A DNA stretch of 64,000 nucleotides from Imbricaverruca yamaguchii (taxonomy: Eukaryota; Arthropoda; Thecostraca; Neoverrucidae): the NCBI GenBank assembly GCA_034440575.1, contig JAOTOL010001625.1:1870001-1934000 (forward strand), written 5' to 3'. Below, one piece after another: positions 1-12,871 of the stretch. Within the stretch, counting starts at the first letter, position 1; every line of letters begins with the position of its first letter. The notes beneath the pieces were generated by a model, which saw only the letters and a list, made by a program, of their open reading frames with translations, was not told the DNA's origin and made no database searches. A program made the translations under genes and the position numbers.

Positions 1-2685
1 TGAATGCGCTGGCTGATTCTTGTGAGATTGCGGCGCAACACCTTGAATCTTGTCTGGCAGCGGCTGCCGTGCGCTTGAAAGTAGATCCAGTCCGCCGCGG
101 GTCGGGTTTCCGGTTTTATTAAGTATAGTTACCCTCATCAGCTTACTAATAACTCGATTCGTCAGTTTTGTTGTAATTATGTTTGTTACTGCGCTTGCAT
201 TTCGATCGTTCATGGTACTTACACATACACACTATCATATTAGTCGTCAGCTTATATTACTAGGTTTGCGACAGGGACAGACGTCCTCATTCTGACCCTA
301 GACACGGGGCGCCCATATTCCGCTCGGTGCCCGCCCTTCCTGTCAGGATGAGAAGAGCAGGTAATGTCATATGGCCTCAGCTGCTGGGTGCATCGTAAAG
401 TCACAACCACCTCCATTCAGACCCAAGGGCAGCCGGGAGACGTCTCGCGCTCTGCCGCTCAAGATCGCCGGCATACCGCCGCTCTGATCGCTGCATTGAT
501 GCACTGCACTGATCGCTGCATACACTTCTCGCCCGCTAGCATGTAAATTTCCTCGTCATTTTCTGCCTTATGGCGAAATGTTATCCTCCATGAGATCGCA
601 TGACGTGGTTTGTAAAGGGACGTGGTTGATATGCATTGAAACCAAGGCTGGTTGGACCCATAGAGCGTTGGGAGGCTGCCCGTCCCCCAGCAAATGTAGT
701 ACAAATGTTTATATGATTGATGGGGTGAAAATAGTCTGCTTGCAGGTGCTTCGTGCCGAACCCCACAAGAACATCTTGGTATACAAAAAGGCAGCATGGT
801 TGTCATTGCAGCCAGGTCAAGTTATTCACTTCCTCTTGTTCACCTGAACTGGCAGAAGAGGGTATTCGAGGATTGGAATTCCGTTTGTTCTTAACTTTGC
901 AGACTGCAATCAAGTTTAGTTGCACTGTTCTCTGGCCGAATATTGCAGGTCGAAATATTAGGATGGTGGCAGGAACAAACTCCCTCAAGTCGCACTGTGC
1001 CTGTACGATTTTTTTCCTGATTTAAATCCCCTGAAATCTTGAAATCTCGAAATCTGATTTGCTCTCATGAAAATGTAGACGTATTGTGACGACGTCTACC
1101 CATCCGCTCCGTTTGGATGTAAACAGCTAACATGGATGCGCTCAGGAGCCCAAAGAGACGGAGAGTTCAGGTCCCCTTTTCTCCTTTAGGATCTCCTTGT
1201 GTTTGCTCCGATGTCCATACATTGGTACTCGCACTGTTTCTGAAGGTCCGTTCTACCATCTACACATGGCAGATGTGTAGGTGATAGGTGGTACCATCTT
1301 CAGTACAGGAGCGTAGCTTGTAATGCCTAAAGATAGCCCGCTCCATGTGCTGCCCACCAACCGACTATTGGATAAAAATTCATAGTTTGATTAGGACATC
1401 TGATAAAGCATCTCCCCTCAGTCAGAATCGCAGGCCGTGTCAGCTAATGTGCATGGGTGATTCAAGATCAAATCACCAAGGCAGACTACAAACTGTTCCC
1501 CACACCACTTCCAATTTTGACAACAATGGGTACATGAGGATATCTACGGCACAGATTGCGATTCTACGATATCTACGTTTCTACGATGTTTGCGTCTCTA
1601 CGATGTCTACGGCCAGGAGGTAAATGTCATTACAAGTTCGAGGTCACGCAACAACTTCATATGTCAATCGCATCCCTGGTCAAAGAGGTCATATGTGGGT
1701 TAGTTGCCTGACCTCGATATAGTATGTTTTACGTACTGTAGGAATGGTTGATGAGTGTAATTTGAATCCCCTTCGCTGATGGATCACGATCATTTCATAG
1801 TTAGGTGCATCAGAGGTTGTCACGTGTGAGCCAGCGGCCTGTCCTTTAGCAAAAATGTGGAGCGTATTTTAGACGGTACTCCACATGGGTGCCTTTTGGG
1901 AGCACTTTGTTCGGAGAAACACACGAAGTCATCAACACGCCGGAGCACACGCCGGAGCAGGCGCGGCGCCGGGGTGGCAGATCGCTTTCCTATCACTTCT
2001 ACAAACCACTCGTTTTAGCTAGTTTTGCAAGACGGTGTGTATAGTGCGGAGTGATATGGGTATTGTATTATGTTGGTGCACGAATGTTTGTTGCGCATCT
2101 GCTCCTACTGACCACAAATCTATCCTTTCTTTGTAAATATCTGTGACCCAGACTGTCCGTAATAACCACTGCACGTGGGGCATGATTGTTAAATAAATAA
2201 ATAAATAAATAAACGTGCTATGAAGTTCGCAGGTGTACCATTTTTAATCTTCATAAATATACCACTGTACGGTGCCTAGTGGGACTTGGTCACGATGTGG
2301 TCTGCTCGGTATCACTGGCGCCTGCTGACTCATGGGCGATGCGCTATCTTCCCTCGGTCATCACCGTTCGATGGCGTTGTTCGGTCGTGTTGGTGGAAAC
2401 CGCTACAGCCATCCAAGTCTTATAACAGGAATCAAACAGGAAAGTGGGTCTATTATAAGTCCAACGACAATAGGCTGTGCTCTGAGGGTCGGGATGTCAT
2501 AACCCCACGCGATGCAGGTTACGAAATGTGCCATATAAAAGCGACTACGTTTAAACCATCTCCGCTAACTGTACATTGCCTTTTAGGAAGAAAATGCTAG
2601 CCCTGCCATCTGGTTTTCAACCTTTGCGGGTGTGAGCCTGGCACTGCGTGCTAGTCGACTGCAGAATACTCCTAACGTCCGTGTA
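1..2685. other. Unassigned DNA, no supportable gene
   Basis: Open frames here are short (60 to 104 codons), overlap on both strands and show no domain I recognise. A short (TAAA)n run lies near 2.2 kb and a loose repeat of a TCTACGATG-like motif at about 1,560-1,615. I see no splice-supported exon chain, tRNA gene or transposon terminus. Confidence 0.5.
2190..2213. repeat. (TAAA)n microsatellite
   Basis: Six uninterrupted TAAA units, read directly. A short A-rich tetranucleotide run like this is often the tail of an old retroelement, but no element body is recognisable next to it. Confidence 0.9.
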
Positions 2686-2689
2686 TGCT

Positions 2690-3145
<456 letters not shown>

Positions 3146-3380
3146 TTGTCTCTGTCCTTGACAATGAGACGGTCATGGTCGGCAATTGTCCATTTTCATT
3201 CCTTATCCAGAATTTGTCCCAATTTCATTCGGGACAACTCCGCATACATTCTTCATCAGCTATCTCCATGTACCAGCGATTCATACAGAATATTTTGTGT
3301 AAGTTCTGACTCCCTGGCACATAGATGGCTGCAGTGACAGCATTTCATGCCGTGCTGATCTCTTACATACGGCAGATTTA

Positions 3381-4233
3381 TTAACCCGCGCCGTCTCTGG
3401 GTGGGGGTCTTCAACCGCCCCCGTCTCAGGTTTTTCGCAGATAGTGAACAAACGGCGCGCGGCAGCGCGCTGAAATTTGGCATACCTTTTCCCACGTCTA
3501 TTTGGCATGTCATGTCAAACCTTCGAAGTCAGGTCATTTAGGGTCGACCAATTAGTTTTGGTCAAGTGAGGTCACCCCAAAAAAGTGAAACCAGTCATCA
3601 CGCTTTAACGTATATATATTTTAATGAAACTTTCAGCGTTTGCTTATATTTAGGGATGCAAACGAAACGTACGAGATTAATTTTTTATTTCTGTCCGTTT
3701 TTAACTACTAATTAATTGTGCATATTTGCCTATTAGAGTTCAAATCGAAGATTCTGGCCAGAGTAAGCATTTTGTATTGGAGCAAGTAGACTTCGGACAA
3801 CGTTTCTCGGCCTTCCATATACACTAGGAAAGGAAAACTAAAGAAAACTTGAAAACTCAAAAATGTTAAATTTCAAAACAATCAAATTTTGATTTCGGGG
3901 AGGACAAAACATTGTATGGCCCTGGTCGATTTCGGTGTCCTTTTCCGATTATAATTATTTTTTCTCGGACATCTCTCAAAATTGACTCCCCAGAGGCAAA
4001 AACATAATATAACTCTTGAAAAGTCGTGCAAATATAGGCCTCCCTAGTGACGTCACTTTTTGGAGAGAAAAAAAGTTGTTTTGGGGGTGGACCCCGGCCT
4101 TACTAGGCGAGAGCTTTCCGATGACACCTCTTTCGTTTTCGTGCGACGCTTAGTTTGGATATTAGAGAGTATTACTCTCCGCTCCTCCCCCCCCAAGACG
4201 GGGTGTGAGGATCTGACTGGAGAGACGGGTTAA
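3381..4233. mobile_element. Element A, TTAA-ended non-autonomous DNA transposon (copy 1)
   Basis: The segment starts TTAACCCGCGCCGTCTCT and ends, read on the other strand, TTAACCCGTCTCTCCAG. It therefore has short imperfect inverted repeats bounded by TTAA on both sides. No coding sequence is visible in its 853 bp. Its interior (from about 3,430) is clearly homologous to 16,950-17,460, including a GGTCAAGTGAGGT core and a TTTCAGCRTTTGCTT block. TTAA targets are known for the piggyBac and Kolobok superfamilies; assignment to either is inference. The start also resembles the terminus of element B at 58.36-59.73 kb, including a shared GGTTTTTCG block, so A and B are probably related. Confidence 0.6.
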
Positions 4234-6190
4234 GAACGGGAGAAAGTTTATTACTTATCCGATGGCTGCGCTGTGAAATACAACAACGGGCATAGTAAAT
4301 ATTTATACAAGCAAATAAAATGAAGTAACTACTGAAACACCACCATAAAAGAAGTTAATATGCAGCGGCCACTAGAGAGAATGGAGCATCAGATGTGAGT
4401 GGGTTTTGCTTTGGCAACCACGCACTGCAAAAATACACTGGTGGGTCGGCTCGGGCTGTGTTTATTGTACCGCCCTGCAACGGCTGCCAGATTGGTGAAT
4501 CTCAATCTCTTAACCATTCTTTGTAATCTGTGGGTTGTGCCTCAGCACGAAGATAAAATTTTTATTCGTCTCAGAGTCTGACATATGTGGCGTAGCTGCT
4601 GAACTAGCCGCTAGGCCGCGTGAAGCGCGTTTCGTGCGAAGAGCATAAACGACGTCACCGCTTTGCGCCGCTAACTGGAGAATGGAAATTTCAAGAGGGC
4701 GTATAATACAGCTGCAAATGACCACTGTGTCCGCCTTATCCGTACCTGACATGCATGACCCTGCCTCGAATAGTGCTGTGTTGAACTTTGGAGGATTATG
4801 CATACGGTGTACACGTACCACTAGAGTGCTCTTGACTTGCTTTTCTGAATGCATCGTATGAAATAGGACAGTGTCGAGTCATTTCCTAATAATTCCTTTA
4901 TGATTACACTTGGATATATTCTTAAAAGGCGAACTATGTTTTTCATTTGATGCAAATATTCAATTCAAGGTAATGTCGACGTGCATGCCTGTTACCTCTA
5001 AGACCTCGCATACACTGCATTGGCACAATCGAGTTTTGTGAACAATGTTTGAATGCCACCTGTACCAAATCTATTCTATAATGTACATAGAGCCTTCATT
5101 TTGAAGTCGGGTCAATGGGTCCTGTGTGACCTTTGTGATTTCTGATCCATTTACATTTCTAATTATCTTGGCTTATGAGATGATTTCTTCAAAATGAGTC
5201 GCACATCGTTCACATTCTATTCTAAACGCTCAAAGCCAATACTTCGGGGTCAGCCCACTGAACCAGATTTCATCTCTCTGATGCCTGAGTACTTAACATC
5301 ATCATCGTGTTCTATGAACTTCTATGAACTAGCTTTGATACAACACCCTTACCGGCTGTGCTCGCAGTATTGACTATATATGCTCCAGGCCGTACCTGGA
5401 GGTCAGATTGGACCCGGACACTTCACCTCACTGACGCATTATGGAATCGGCCTTATAAAAACTATGGATGTGAAGAGTTATACAGTTTGTGGGGCAATGT
5501 TTGATCAAGGAAGGACGAAAATCAAAGATTTTTAAAATAAATACATTTGTATTTAAAAACCTCGCGAAACCAATAAAATATTCCGAGTTTAGGAACTTAC
5601 CTGAAGATAATCACAAGAAATCGCAACTATTTTATTGCATCGGTCAGGTCTTCTTCGTTGACATGACGTAGAGGTTTTTAACCGTAAGTGCAGTAAATAA
5701 TTCAGAACTATTTTCTATATGTATTTTCTATGTGACTTCAAGATCTCGATGACCTATGAGTCCGGGAAAACTGAATACCCTAATCATAATATATTCGCAA
5801 GCAATATAAACTCGCAAAGCGCAGAGCATCGATAACCGCACACATCAACTTACTCAAAATCGGAAAGGCTTTGATGAACACGCCTTGGCGATATGTTCTG
5901 GAATGGCCCAAAGGCCAGGTGGGCACTATGGCCGAGTAGCCCTTATTGCATCCGTTCGCAAGGTTTGCAAATTACGGCTACTTGCCACAAGTTGGTATCC
6001 ACAATTTTAGGAGTTCCTATATAGTAGCAGTCACAGTACATTGCAGTAGCGAGACGGCGACAAGTGGTTGACCTTAAGTTGTGTTGTCATGCTTTTGGTA
6101 ACCGAACTGATGTCGATTGACACGGTCGTAAAATCGGACAAAGATGTTCAAAAGCGAATAAATTAATTGTGAAGGAAGTGGCAATACTTT
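4234..6190. other. Unassigned AT-rich DNA
   Basis: I find no coding domain, tandem array or transposon end. Open frames of 60-114 codons on both strands lack recognisable motifs. Confidence 0.5.
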
Positions 6191-6335
6191 GGTCGGGACG
6201 CATTTGGTTGCGAAAATGCATGCTTGTCGTCTGTTGAGTGAGCTTGGCGAGACCGTCAGCTGAGCTGTGCCGGTCGCGGCGGCCAATGCGCATATCGGTA
6301 CGAAGATCTAGCAAGCTGGCCACCGTACGGCTTGC
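6190..6335 (-). pseudogene. Possible Ty3/gypsy RNase H C-terminal scrap
   Basis: Read on the minus strand, a short stretch gives VASLLDLRTDMRIGRR followed by HSSADGLAKL. This resembles the end of a gypsy RNase H domain, where a line such as RWLA-L-x-Y-R-x-G-R precedes an ADALSR signature. The match is short, the flanks have stops, and no reverse transcriptase is visible upstream on the same strand. Chance resemblance is a real alternative. Confidence 0.25.
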
Positions 6336-6442
6336 TTTGCTCTCGATGAAGCCGCGGCAACGACGCCTCTCGCAGCAGTCCCAGGTGTGTCGACCTCGAC
6401 GTCAGGTACGTCGTTGCGCAGCTGTGCATTAGTTAGCGACGA

Positions 6443-6960
6443 CTACTGCAGGCTGACTGAAGCTCGTAACTTCCCCGTGGGAAATCGTTTGATACCCCAG
6501 CTCATTTGAATCCTTGCGCTTATTATGTCCACGGGGAGAGGCGACAGTGCCATCGCTTGTCTGGCTCCAACATTCACAGTTTGCAGCGTCCCAGGGTGAT
6601 CTCTGACAACGCCGTAGGCAATCTTAGCGCGTGTGTCTGCCAGCTCTTTAGTCCATTCATAGCGCTCGGTGTACGGACGTAAAGATCGTATTTTGTTAGA
6701 GCCAGAGGGCGATATTTCCTCACTTCGGCAGATCACGGTATCGCCTTGAGCTACCCAAGTTTGGTCCGGAGGGACCCACGCCGCCTGCTTCGAAAGGTTG
6801 CCCTTGCAACCATTTTACCGGCTTTCATCTCGCACGGTGCAATTGGCGAAACTGGTGATTGGTAATGACACGCTGGGCTGTAACGATATCGAGTTCTTCT
6901 TGTTCCTTCGAACATAGAACTGCCAACTCGAGCTGAAAGTCCGTCTGATCCGTTGCTCGC
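6443..6960 (-). other. Unrecognised relic open frame
   Basis: A 97-codon minus-strand frame (6,443-6,736) and the adjoining upstream frame with a QLELAVLCSKEQEELDIV-like stretch (about 6,850-6,960) look less random than the surrounding frames, with acidic/basic alternation suggesting helices. I do not recognise either. Their proximity to the possible gypsy scrap at 6.2-6.3 kb on the same strand suggests an old retroelement, but this is inference. Confidence 0.2.
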
Positions 6961-8690
6961 ATGATCGCGATTAACTGCAAACAGTGATCAATGCCAACCG
7001 TAAAGATACGCGATAAGATAAAGATACGCAGGTGTTAAGCGTCGGAAGAGAATGCGCAGGGAACTTTTATGACAGACGTGATGACTCCTGCTGACAGACG
7101 CCGGGCTCTCAGCTGACCTTTTCCGTTCTGTTGTAATCAACACAATCGTTCGGATGATTACGCCAACGTTTAGAACTTGACTAACCCTGCCTGCTCCCGC
7201 AACTATGCTGATGATGATGACATGCTGACACTACTTCTTGCGTCATCTTCATTCCATGGTGAATCATGCTGTCTGAAATCGTTCAAAACAAACGGCTCTG
7301 TCCTGGCATTTCTCTTGCCCTTGAGGGAGTAGATGTGCTCCACATAAAGTTATCAATTTCTTTTATCTTGAAGTTTCAACGACACCACCATCTTACAAGG
7401 AATTGGACTGAACTCATGATTGAGAACAATTTTTACTTATTACTCACTAATAAGATAATCGTTTTCAAAGCATAGCATTTATAAAACGCATAATTCATTG
7501 GTTATATGTATGCATAGTACATCGCTTCTGCGCTCTTATTCTTCGGCTTTCATTTCGGTCAAACCAAAATGTGTGAAGAAAACTGACTTGTCTCACTTAA
7601 ATTCCTCGCAAAATACGCAACACAATTGGATTGTCAAAATTACCAAATGTGAGGAAGTTTCCGATGTTAAACAGAGTGTAAATTTGTTTTCTTCTCCAAA
7701 TTCAAGAGCTTACCTTCCATGCTCCACAAATCCATGTTCAAGGTGCAATCCAAACACGTTTTTTTCACATTCTACAGTCCACACGTATGATACTGTCTCG
7801 CATGCCATGCTGTGCGACACTGTCTGGCATGCTATAGCGAATCATGTAGTGAACAATTTTTCGTTCTAGTACATTAGTGCAGGGTTGGAAACATCTCACG
7901 AAGCCAGAGGGTTGACGTCCTTATCCTCAAGACATATTTTCAGATTGAATGAAGAAAATAACAAATTAGCATTAGCAGGGTGCCAAACCAGGGAATTCAG
8001 ATCGCCAGACCCACCCGGGATGGGTCTCTAGTCATGGATGAGTGCAACGTAACATTTTTGCACGGCACGTAGCATTGCTGGGGAATTTATTACATTTTGG
8101 GAACTTCGAAGCCTAGTTTTTCCGATTGATACCTCAGCGACCACTCCATGACGTTCATGGGAAAGCTCCAGTTGTCTGGAGAAAACTTTGCTTCAGTCGC
8201 TGACGCGCCGATTCCCGGGTCACGTCGCCGAGCCGGCGCTTCTCGCCCCACCCGTCGTACCTTCGTCGCCAGTCCCCGTGGGTGGAGGTGTGCGACGTGT
8301 GTACGTGAGGAAGTTCGAGCAACGTCGATCCGGTTCTACATGGACGCGGCCAGGCAGACGTGACACCTAGAGTTTTGCGGAAACGACGGTGTCTGTAACA
8401 TCGCTCGCAGATCCGCTACTTTTTCTGTGTACGGTAACGGAACCAAACAGAGCCTATTTCGCATAAAAAATGTGAACTATTCAGCAAAAGCAATTGTCAG
8501 CCGCAAACAGCATGGCCAGGATTCTGATCTGCTGAGGAGACTGGGCTGGCCCAGTGCGGAGAACCTAGTGGGACACCACACCCTGTTCCTCACTCACAAG
8601 GTGCGCCGCCATGGTGAGCCTGAGTCACTAGCGCATGGTTCCACCACCTTAGCGAAAGCTCGCTACCGAACCACCCGTCCGGAGCAGCAC
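6961..8690. other. Unassigned DNA
   Basis: No recognisable gene or element. Open frames at 7,266-7,475 and 7,498-7,869 have ordinary AT-rich composition and no domain. GC rises after about 8,200, next to the 41-bp minisatellite. Confidence 0.45.
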
Positions 8691-8691
8691 C

Positions 8692-9390
8692 TGTGTGTCC
8701 CCCGGTCCAGCTCTGAGATGGGGAAGAGGCGATCTGTGTCCCCCGGTCCAGCTCTGAGATGGGGAAGAGGCGATCTGTGTCCCCCGGTCCAGCTCTGAGA
8801 TGGGGAAGGGGCGATCTGTGTCCCCCGGTCCAGCTCTGAGATGGGGAATCTGTGTCCCCGGTCCAGCTCTGAGATGGGGAAGGGGCGATCTGTGTCCCCC
8901 GGTCCAGCTCTGAGATGGGGAAGGGGCGATCTGTGTCCCCCGGTCCAGCTCTGAGATGGGGAAGGGGCGATCTGTGTCCCCCGGTCCAGCTCTGAGATGG
9001 GGAAGAGGCGATATGTGTCCCCCGGTCCAGCTCTGAGATGGGGAAGGGGCGATCTGTGTCCCCCGGTCCAGCTCTGAGATGGGGAAGGGGCGATCTGTGT
9101 CCCCCGGTCCAGCTCTGAGATGGGGAAGGGGCGATCTGTGTCCGTCCCGGTCCAGCTCTGAGATGGGGAAGGGGCGATCTGTGTCCCCCGGTCCAGCTCT
9201 GAGATGGGGAAGAGGCGATATGTGTCCCCCGGTCCAGCTCTGAGATGGGGAAGGGGCGATATGTGTCCCCCGGTCCAGCTCTGAGATGGGGAAGGGGCGA
9301 TCTGTGTCCCCCGGTTCAGCTCTGAGATGGGGAAGAGGCGATATGTGTCCCCCGGTCCAGCTCTGAGATGGGGAAGAGGCGATCCGACTC
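8692..9390. repeat. 41-bp minisatellite, about 17 copies
   Basis: The unit contains gatctgtgtcccccggtcc followed by agctctgagatggggaagrg. Successive gatctg starts at 8,731, 8,772 and 8,813 fix the period at 41 bp. Units differ mainly by G/A at the aagrggc position, c/a in gatctg/gatatg, and occasional small deletions (for example near 8,850). Because 41 is not a multiple of three and the minus strand lacks stops in every phase, three units make a 41-codon super-repeat. This produces the open frames of 298 and 252 codons at 8,649-9,545, which I regard as artefacts. Confidence 0.97.
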
Positions 9391-10030
9391 TGAGCTCCAC
9401 GGCTGTACAGCTCGTTACCACCCGAGCTGCTGTGGCTTCCCGTGCCGATATCTTCTGTCGTCTCCTGCGGCGGAACCTGTCTGACTTGCCGCCCGAGTCG
9501 GATTGATTTGCTGCTCGCCCCGATGTATTTTATTATGACGTGCATGAAACCCCTTGAAACTGTTGTGACTTTGTGCCTGTCTGTCCTGTTGTTTTATCTC
9601 ATTAATGCGAGGCTGTAATAACCACAAATTCATCGTGTATTTTCTCAATGCAAGCATGTATCTGGATCGATATATCTACTGTATGCTTTTATGGACAAAC
9701 AATTTTACAGTTCCCAGGGTGAAAACATTTTCTCCCGACGTTGCATTATGTCCCGTAATTTGAAAATAGCACTTTCTACCGAGAGCATTGCTATGAAACT
9801 TTTAGTGGCGGTGGGCACTAACTACAATGTTAGGGCGATGTGAATGCGGCGCTTTAACGTTGCATTGCGTCCCAGAGCAGCCTCCATGATCATATTTTCC
9901 TCTTTCTTGTTACCTGGTATGAATCACGGGTCGGAGACATTAGCATAGCATAACATCAGGTGTGTAGTACACACACGCACATGGGCGCTGTATGACCAAC
10001 CCAGTCGATGCGCCCGAAAGCCCAAATAGC
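9391..10030. other. Unassigned DNA
   Basis: No recognisable gene. The 80-codon minus frame at 9,415-9,657 has no domain. Confidence 0.45.
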
Positions 10031-10039
10031 CAACCAACC

Positions 10040-10112
10040 AACACACACGCACGCACGCACACGCGCACACGCGCACACACGCAAACACACACAAATATAT
10101 ATATATATATAC
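10040..10112. repeat. (CA)n/(CACG)n and (TA)n microsatellite
   Basis: An alternating purine-pyrimidine tract of ACACGCACGC-type units runs from about 10,040 to 10,092 and passes directly into (AT)n at about 10,095-10,112. Short minus-strand frames rich in CVCVCA and YIYIY across it are not genes. Confidence 0.9.
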
Positions 10113-10199
10113 ATGCATCCAAGATATATGTGAAATAGCACCGGCAGCACTGGGCAAGTCGCCCTTTGTTGATGATTATGCAGCATGGGTTATTTCATC

Positions 10200-10850
10200 G
10201 ACCAGCATGGCTGCTGAGCAGCAACCTCAGCTCTGTCTTGATAGCCTGGATAGGTGGAGCTGTATACACTCCCGTTTTTATTCCACCAAAACGTGCATGC
10301 ATTTTTGTCGCAGATAACGCACATGCAGAGACTATGATATGTATATATGTACCATCGCTGGATTCAAGTTGGTCAGAAGCAGTGTACCTTGGTGTACTAT
10401 TCGGCGATCGACTGGCGTACTTACCATTTACAGAATCCCAAAGACATACGCTTCAAAAGCATGAACATTATATGAGTCGCTTCTCGCATGACCTATGGCG
10501 CTGATAGGACAGCATAATCACGCTTATGTGGTGCTCTTGTTCGCTCCATTCTTGATTGCTCGTGCATAGTTTACGATGGCGCACTCTCCTCCGCGAAAGA
10601 GACCCTAGATGCTGTTCACCATGCTTGTATTCGGATTTGCACGGGGGTTACCCGTGCAAATCCGATGCAAATGGGTTGCACGGGCACTCCCCGCAGAGCA
10701 TGCCTTCTAGTCGAAACGAATGAACTCCTACCAGATTTCCGTCGAAAGTGTGCGACTCTAAAAAAAACGCACTTCGTATCTTACAATTCCTATCAAATTG
10801 TACAATGCAACGTTCAACTCACACCAGGCGGAGCGTTCCCGAGCTGAGTG
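10200..10850 (+). pseudogene. Jockey-like LINE reverse transcriptase, C-terminal relic
   Basis: Three short frame segments line up with the end of a jockey-clade reverse transcriptase. The first is about 10,200-10,500, with a W-x-K-x-C-I-F thumb-entry line followed by EAVYLGVLFGDRL. After a frameshift comes ADRTA then ALVRSILDCSCIVYDGA at about 10,505-10,590. Next is ETLDAVHHACIRICTG (10,595-10,645), the family's L-D-x-V-H-x-x-x-L-R-x-x-x-G line, and then a VETNELLPDFRRK end. The family encodes target-primed reverse transcription. The polymerase palm with its YADD motif, the endonuclease and the tail are missing, and at least two frameshifts or stops interrupt it. A perfect 15-bp hairpin (10,631-10,665) lies in the middle. 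Confidence 0.7.
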
Positions 10851-11149
10851 CCGATCCTCAGGGAGACAAGTTCAGGTGCGCGTGCTTCAGTGGGTGAGGG
10901 ATATGCGACTACCAGTACATCAAGTTGCACATGTTGAAGCGCCCACAGTCGAGTCCTGGCCGGTGCTGCCTGTCTGTGTGGATCTTTTATTAATACTCAA
11001 ACCACTCCCGCTGAACTTGATAGTCTAGCTATGCGTAATATTTCCAAAGGCTCCGATTGCCCCGTTTTCCACACCGACGGTTCATGACCCATTCTGGTGC
11101 AACCAGACTGGATACACCATATCACAAAGGCTTTTGTTGGTTGGTGAGG

Positions 11150-12074
11150 TTAACACGCGCATTGGAGGGGGGGGAAGGCGAAATCCGCCCACCCCTCCGG
11201 TTTTTCGTAGATAACTCCACATTTTACTGGCCGATTCACGCCATTGTTTGTATACCTTCCAATAAATGACCGGCGCGTTGTTTGAAGTAGGAAAAATGAA
11301 AATCGACCGAACATTTTTCGAGTTAGGGGTCGCTAAAATAAAAAATGTTCTCCGCGCCAGATCACAAATATCGGCGCTGATGCGCTTCCCGTACATTAGC
11401 AAAAAGGAAGTGTTGTTGGCAAAACTAGCGGCTTGTTTGATGTACATTGTCATGCTACATTGTTCCAGAGTCATGTCAAGTCACCGAGGTCAAGTCAGGT
11501 CAAGTTCATAACAGGTTAACACACGCCCTAGAGTGGTATGGCGAAATCCGCCAATCCTACGGATTTTTCGTACATAACTCCATATTGTACCGGACGATAT
11601 ACGCCAAAGTTTTCACGTAACTGCTTACAAATGACCGGCGCATTCTTTAAAGCAAGAAAAGTGGAAATCGGCCGAGAAGTTTTCAAGTTAGGGGCCGTTA
11701 AATAAAAACAATTCGCAGAGCCAGACCACAAAAATCGGCGCTGATGCGCTTCCCGTATCTTGGCAATAGGGAAGTGTTCTTGACAACACTAGCGACTTGT
11801 TTGATGCATATTGTTATGCTATAAAATTTAAAAGTCATGTTAGGTCGCCGAGGTCAAGTCAGGTCAAGTTCATTTTAGAATAATGGAACCAAACTTGGTC
11901 AACTGGAATGTGTCATAAATACAAATGACTGTCATACGATTGATGTCACTTTACATGTTACTCCCTATACATCCCGAAATCTACTGTTTGTCATTGTGTT
12001 CCTAAGCGTTTCCATACTTTATGCATGTGTTTCACTCCTTTCTTTGCGAAGCCGATTGTGTCGAGCGGCCCAAC
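11150..12074 (+). mobile_element. Element B copy 1, left part (split by the hAT)
   Basis: It begins TTAACACGCGCATTGGAGGG and is collinear with the reverse complement of the intact element B (59,733 down to about 58,810). It includes two head-to-tail units of about 366 bp (11,150-11,515 and 11,516-about 11,880), each starting with the terminal motif, and the following unique block. Homology stops at GGCCCAAC (12,067-12,074), exactly where the hAT terminus starts. The remaining part resumes at 20,631 after the same eight bases. It has no coding capacity. Confidence 0.85.
12067..12074. other. hAT target-site duplication, left copy
   Basis: GGCCCAAC, identical to 20,631-20,638. In the intact element B the equivalent position has a single similar stretch (GCCGCCCAACGG read on the minus strand near 58,790), so the repeat here is best explained by insertion. 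Confidence 0.9.
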
Positions 12075-12871
12075 CAGGGGTGAAAAAAAATTCCGAGGCT
12101 GTCACCGACGAACCTGTGAGCTGTCTCAATTTTTTTGCATATATGTTTCATAAAACAAGTGCCTCGCACACCTGCTTCGCGGCGTTGAAAAAGAATGTTT
12201 GATCCTCGTTGCAGTTCATACATATTTCAGCCAGAAATTGGAGAGACACTTTTTAGGTTTGGAATCGTGAGCTGTGTCACCATTAAGTGCACGAAATATG
12301 TTTGGGGGCCACCGGTGGATGCCGCAGGAAGAAGCTGTTTGGACCTTGGTTATCAGTTCGAACAATGCAGCTTTCGCCCGTGGCTACGTCATAAGGCTTC
12401 CTGGTTGACACAGCAGAGAGCTGACCTAATAAGCGGATCATTCCGATACGACATGCCAAGGTACTTCAGCGTTCCCTTAATATTATCCTTCAGATTGAGC
12501 TGGTTATCCAGCAAATGGGAAGACGACAGAAAGCGGTTGGCGGGGAGCGGGCTCGTGCGGCCGTCCCCAACGTTCTCAAAATGGTGTAAAACTGGAATTT
12601 TCCCGCACACTCAGGTGCACGCTGTTGGTAGGTAAGAAGAGTTTGAGGGCAAAGACCTGAGCTAGGGTAGGTCGTGGAGTCATACTTTTTGTGTTATTTG
12701 TGGCTAATCAGTTGGGGCCACATTGCATCGCTTGCCTCTCAACTTGGCAGGAAGGGAGGACACCGCCGAGAATCGACCGAACACAGCACCTCTTGTTTCT
12801 CAGACACCCAGTTTCCTACTGAGCTGCAGACGCCCTGGGGTCTCACTTTCCTTCTACTGAACAGGCGCGTG

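Noticed and set aside
8692..9390. CRISPR-like array
   Set aside because: The 41-bp units are contiguous with no unique spacers, and the genome is eukaryotic.
12195..12635. A 146-codon plus-strand ORF inside the hAT left region, and the opposite 73-codon frame as a possible sixth exon
   Set aside because: A plausible acceptor exists near 12,620 on the minus strand, but no frame stays open past about 43 codons in the needed phase and exon 5 already ends with a stop.
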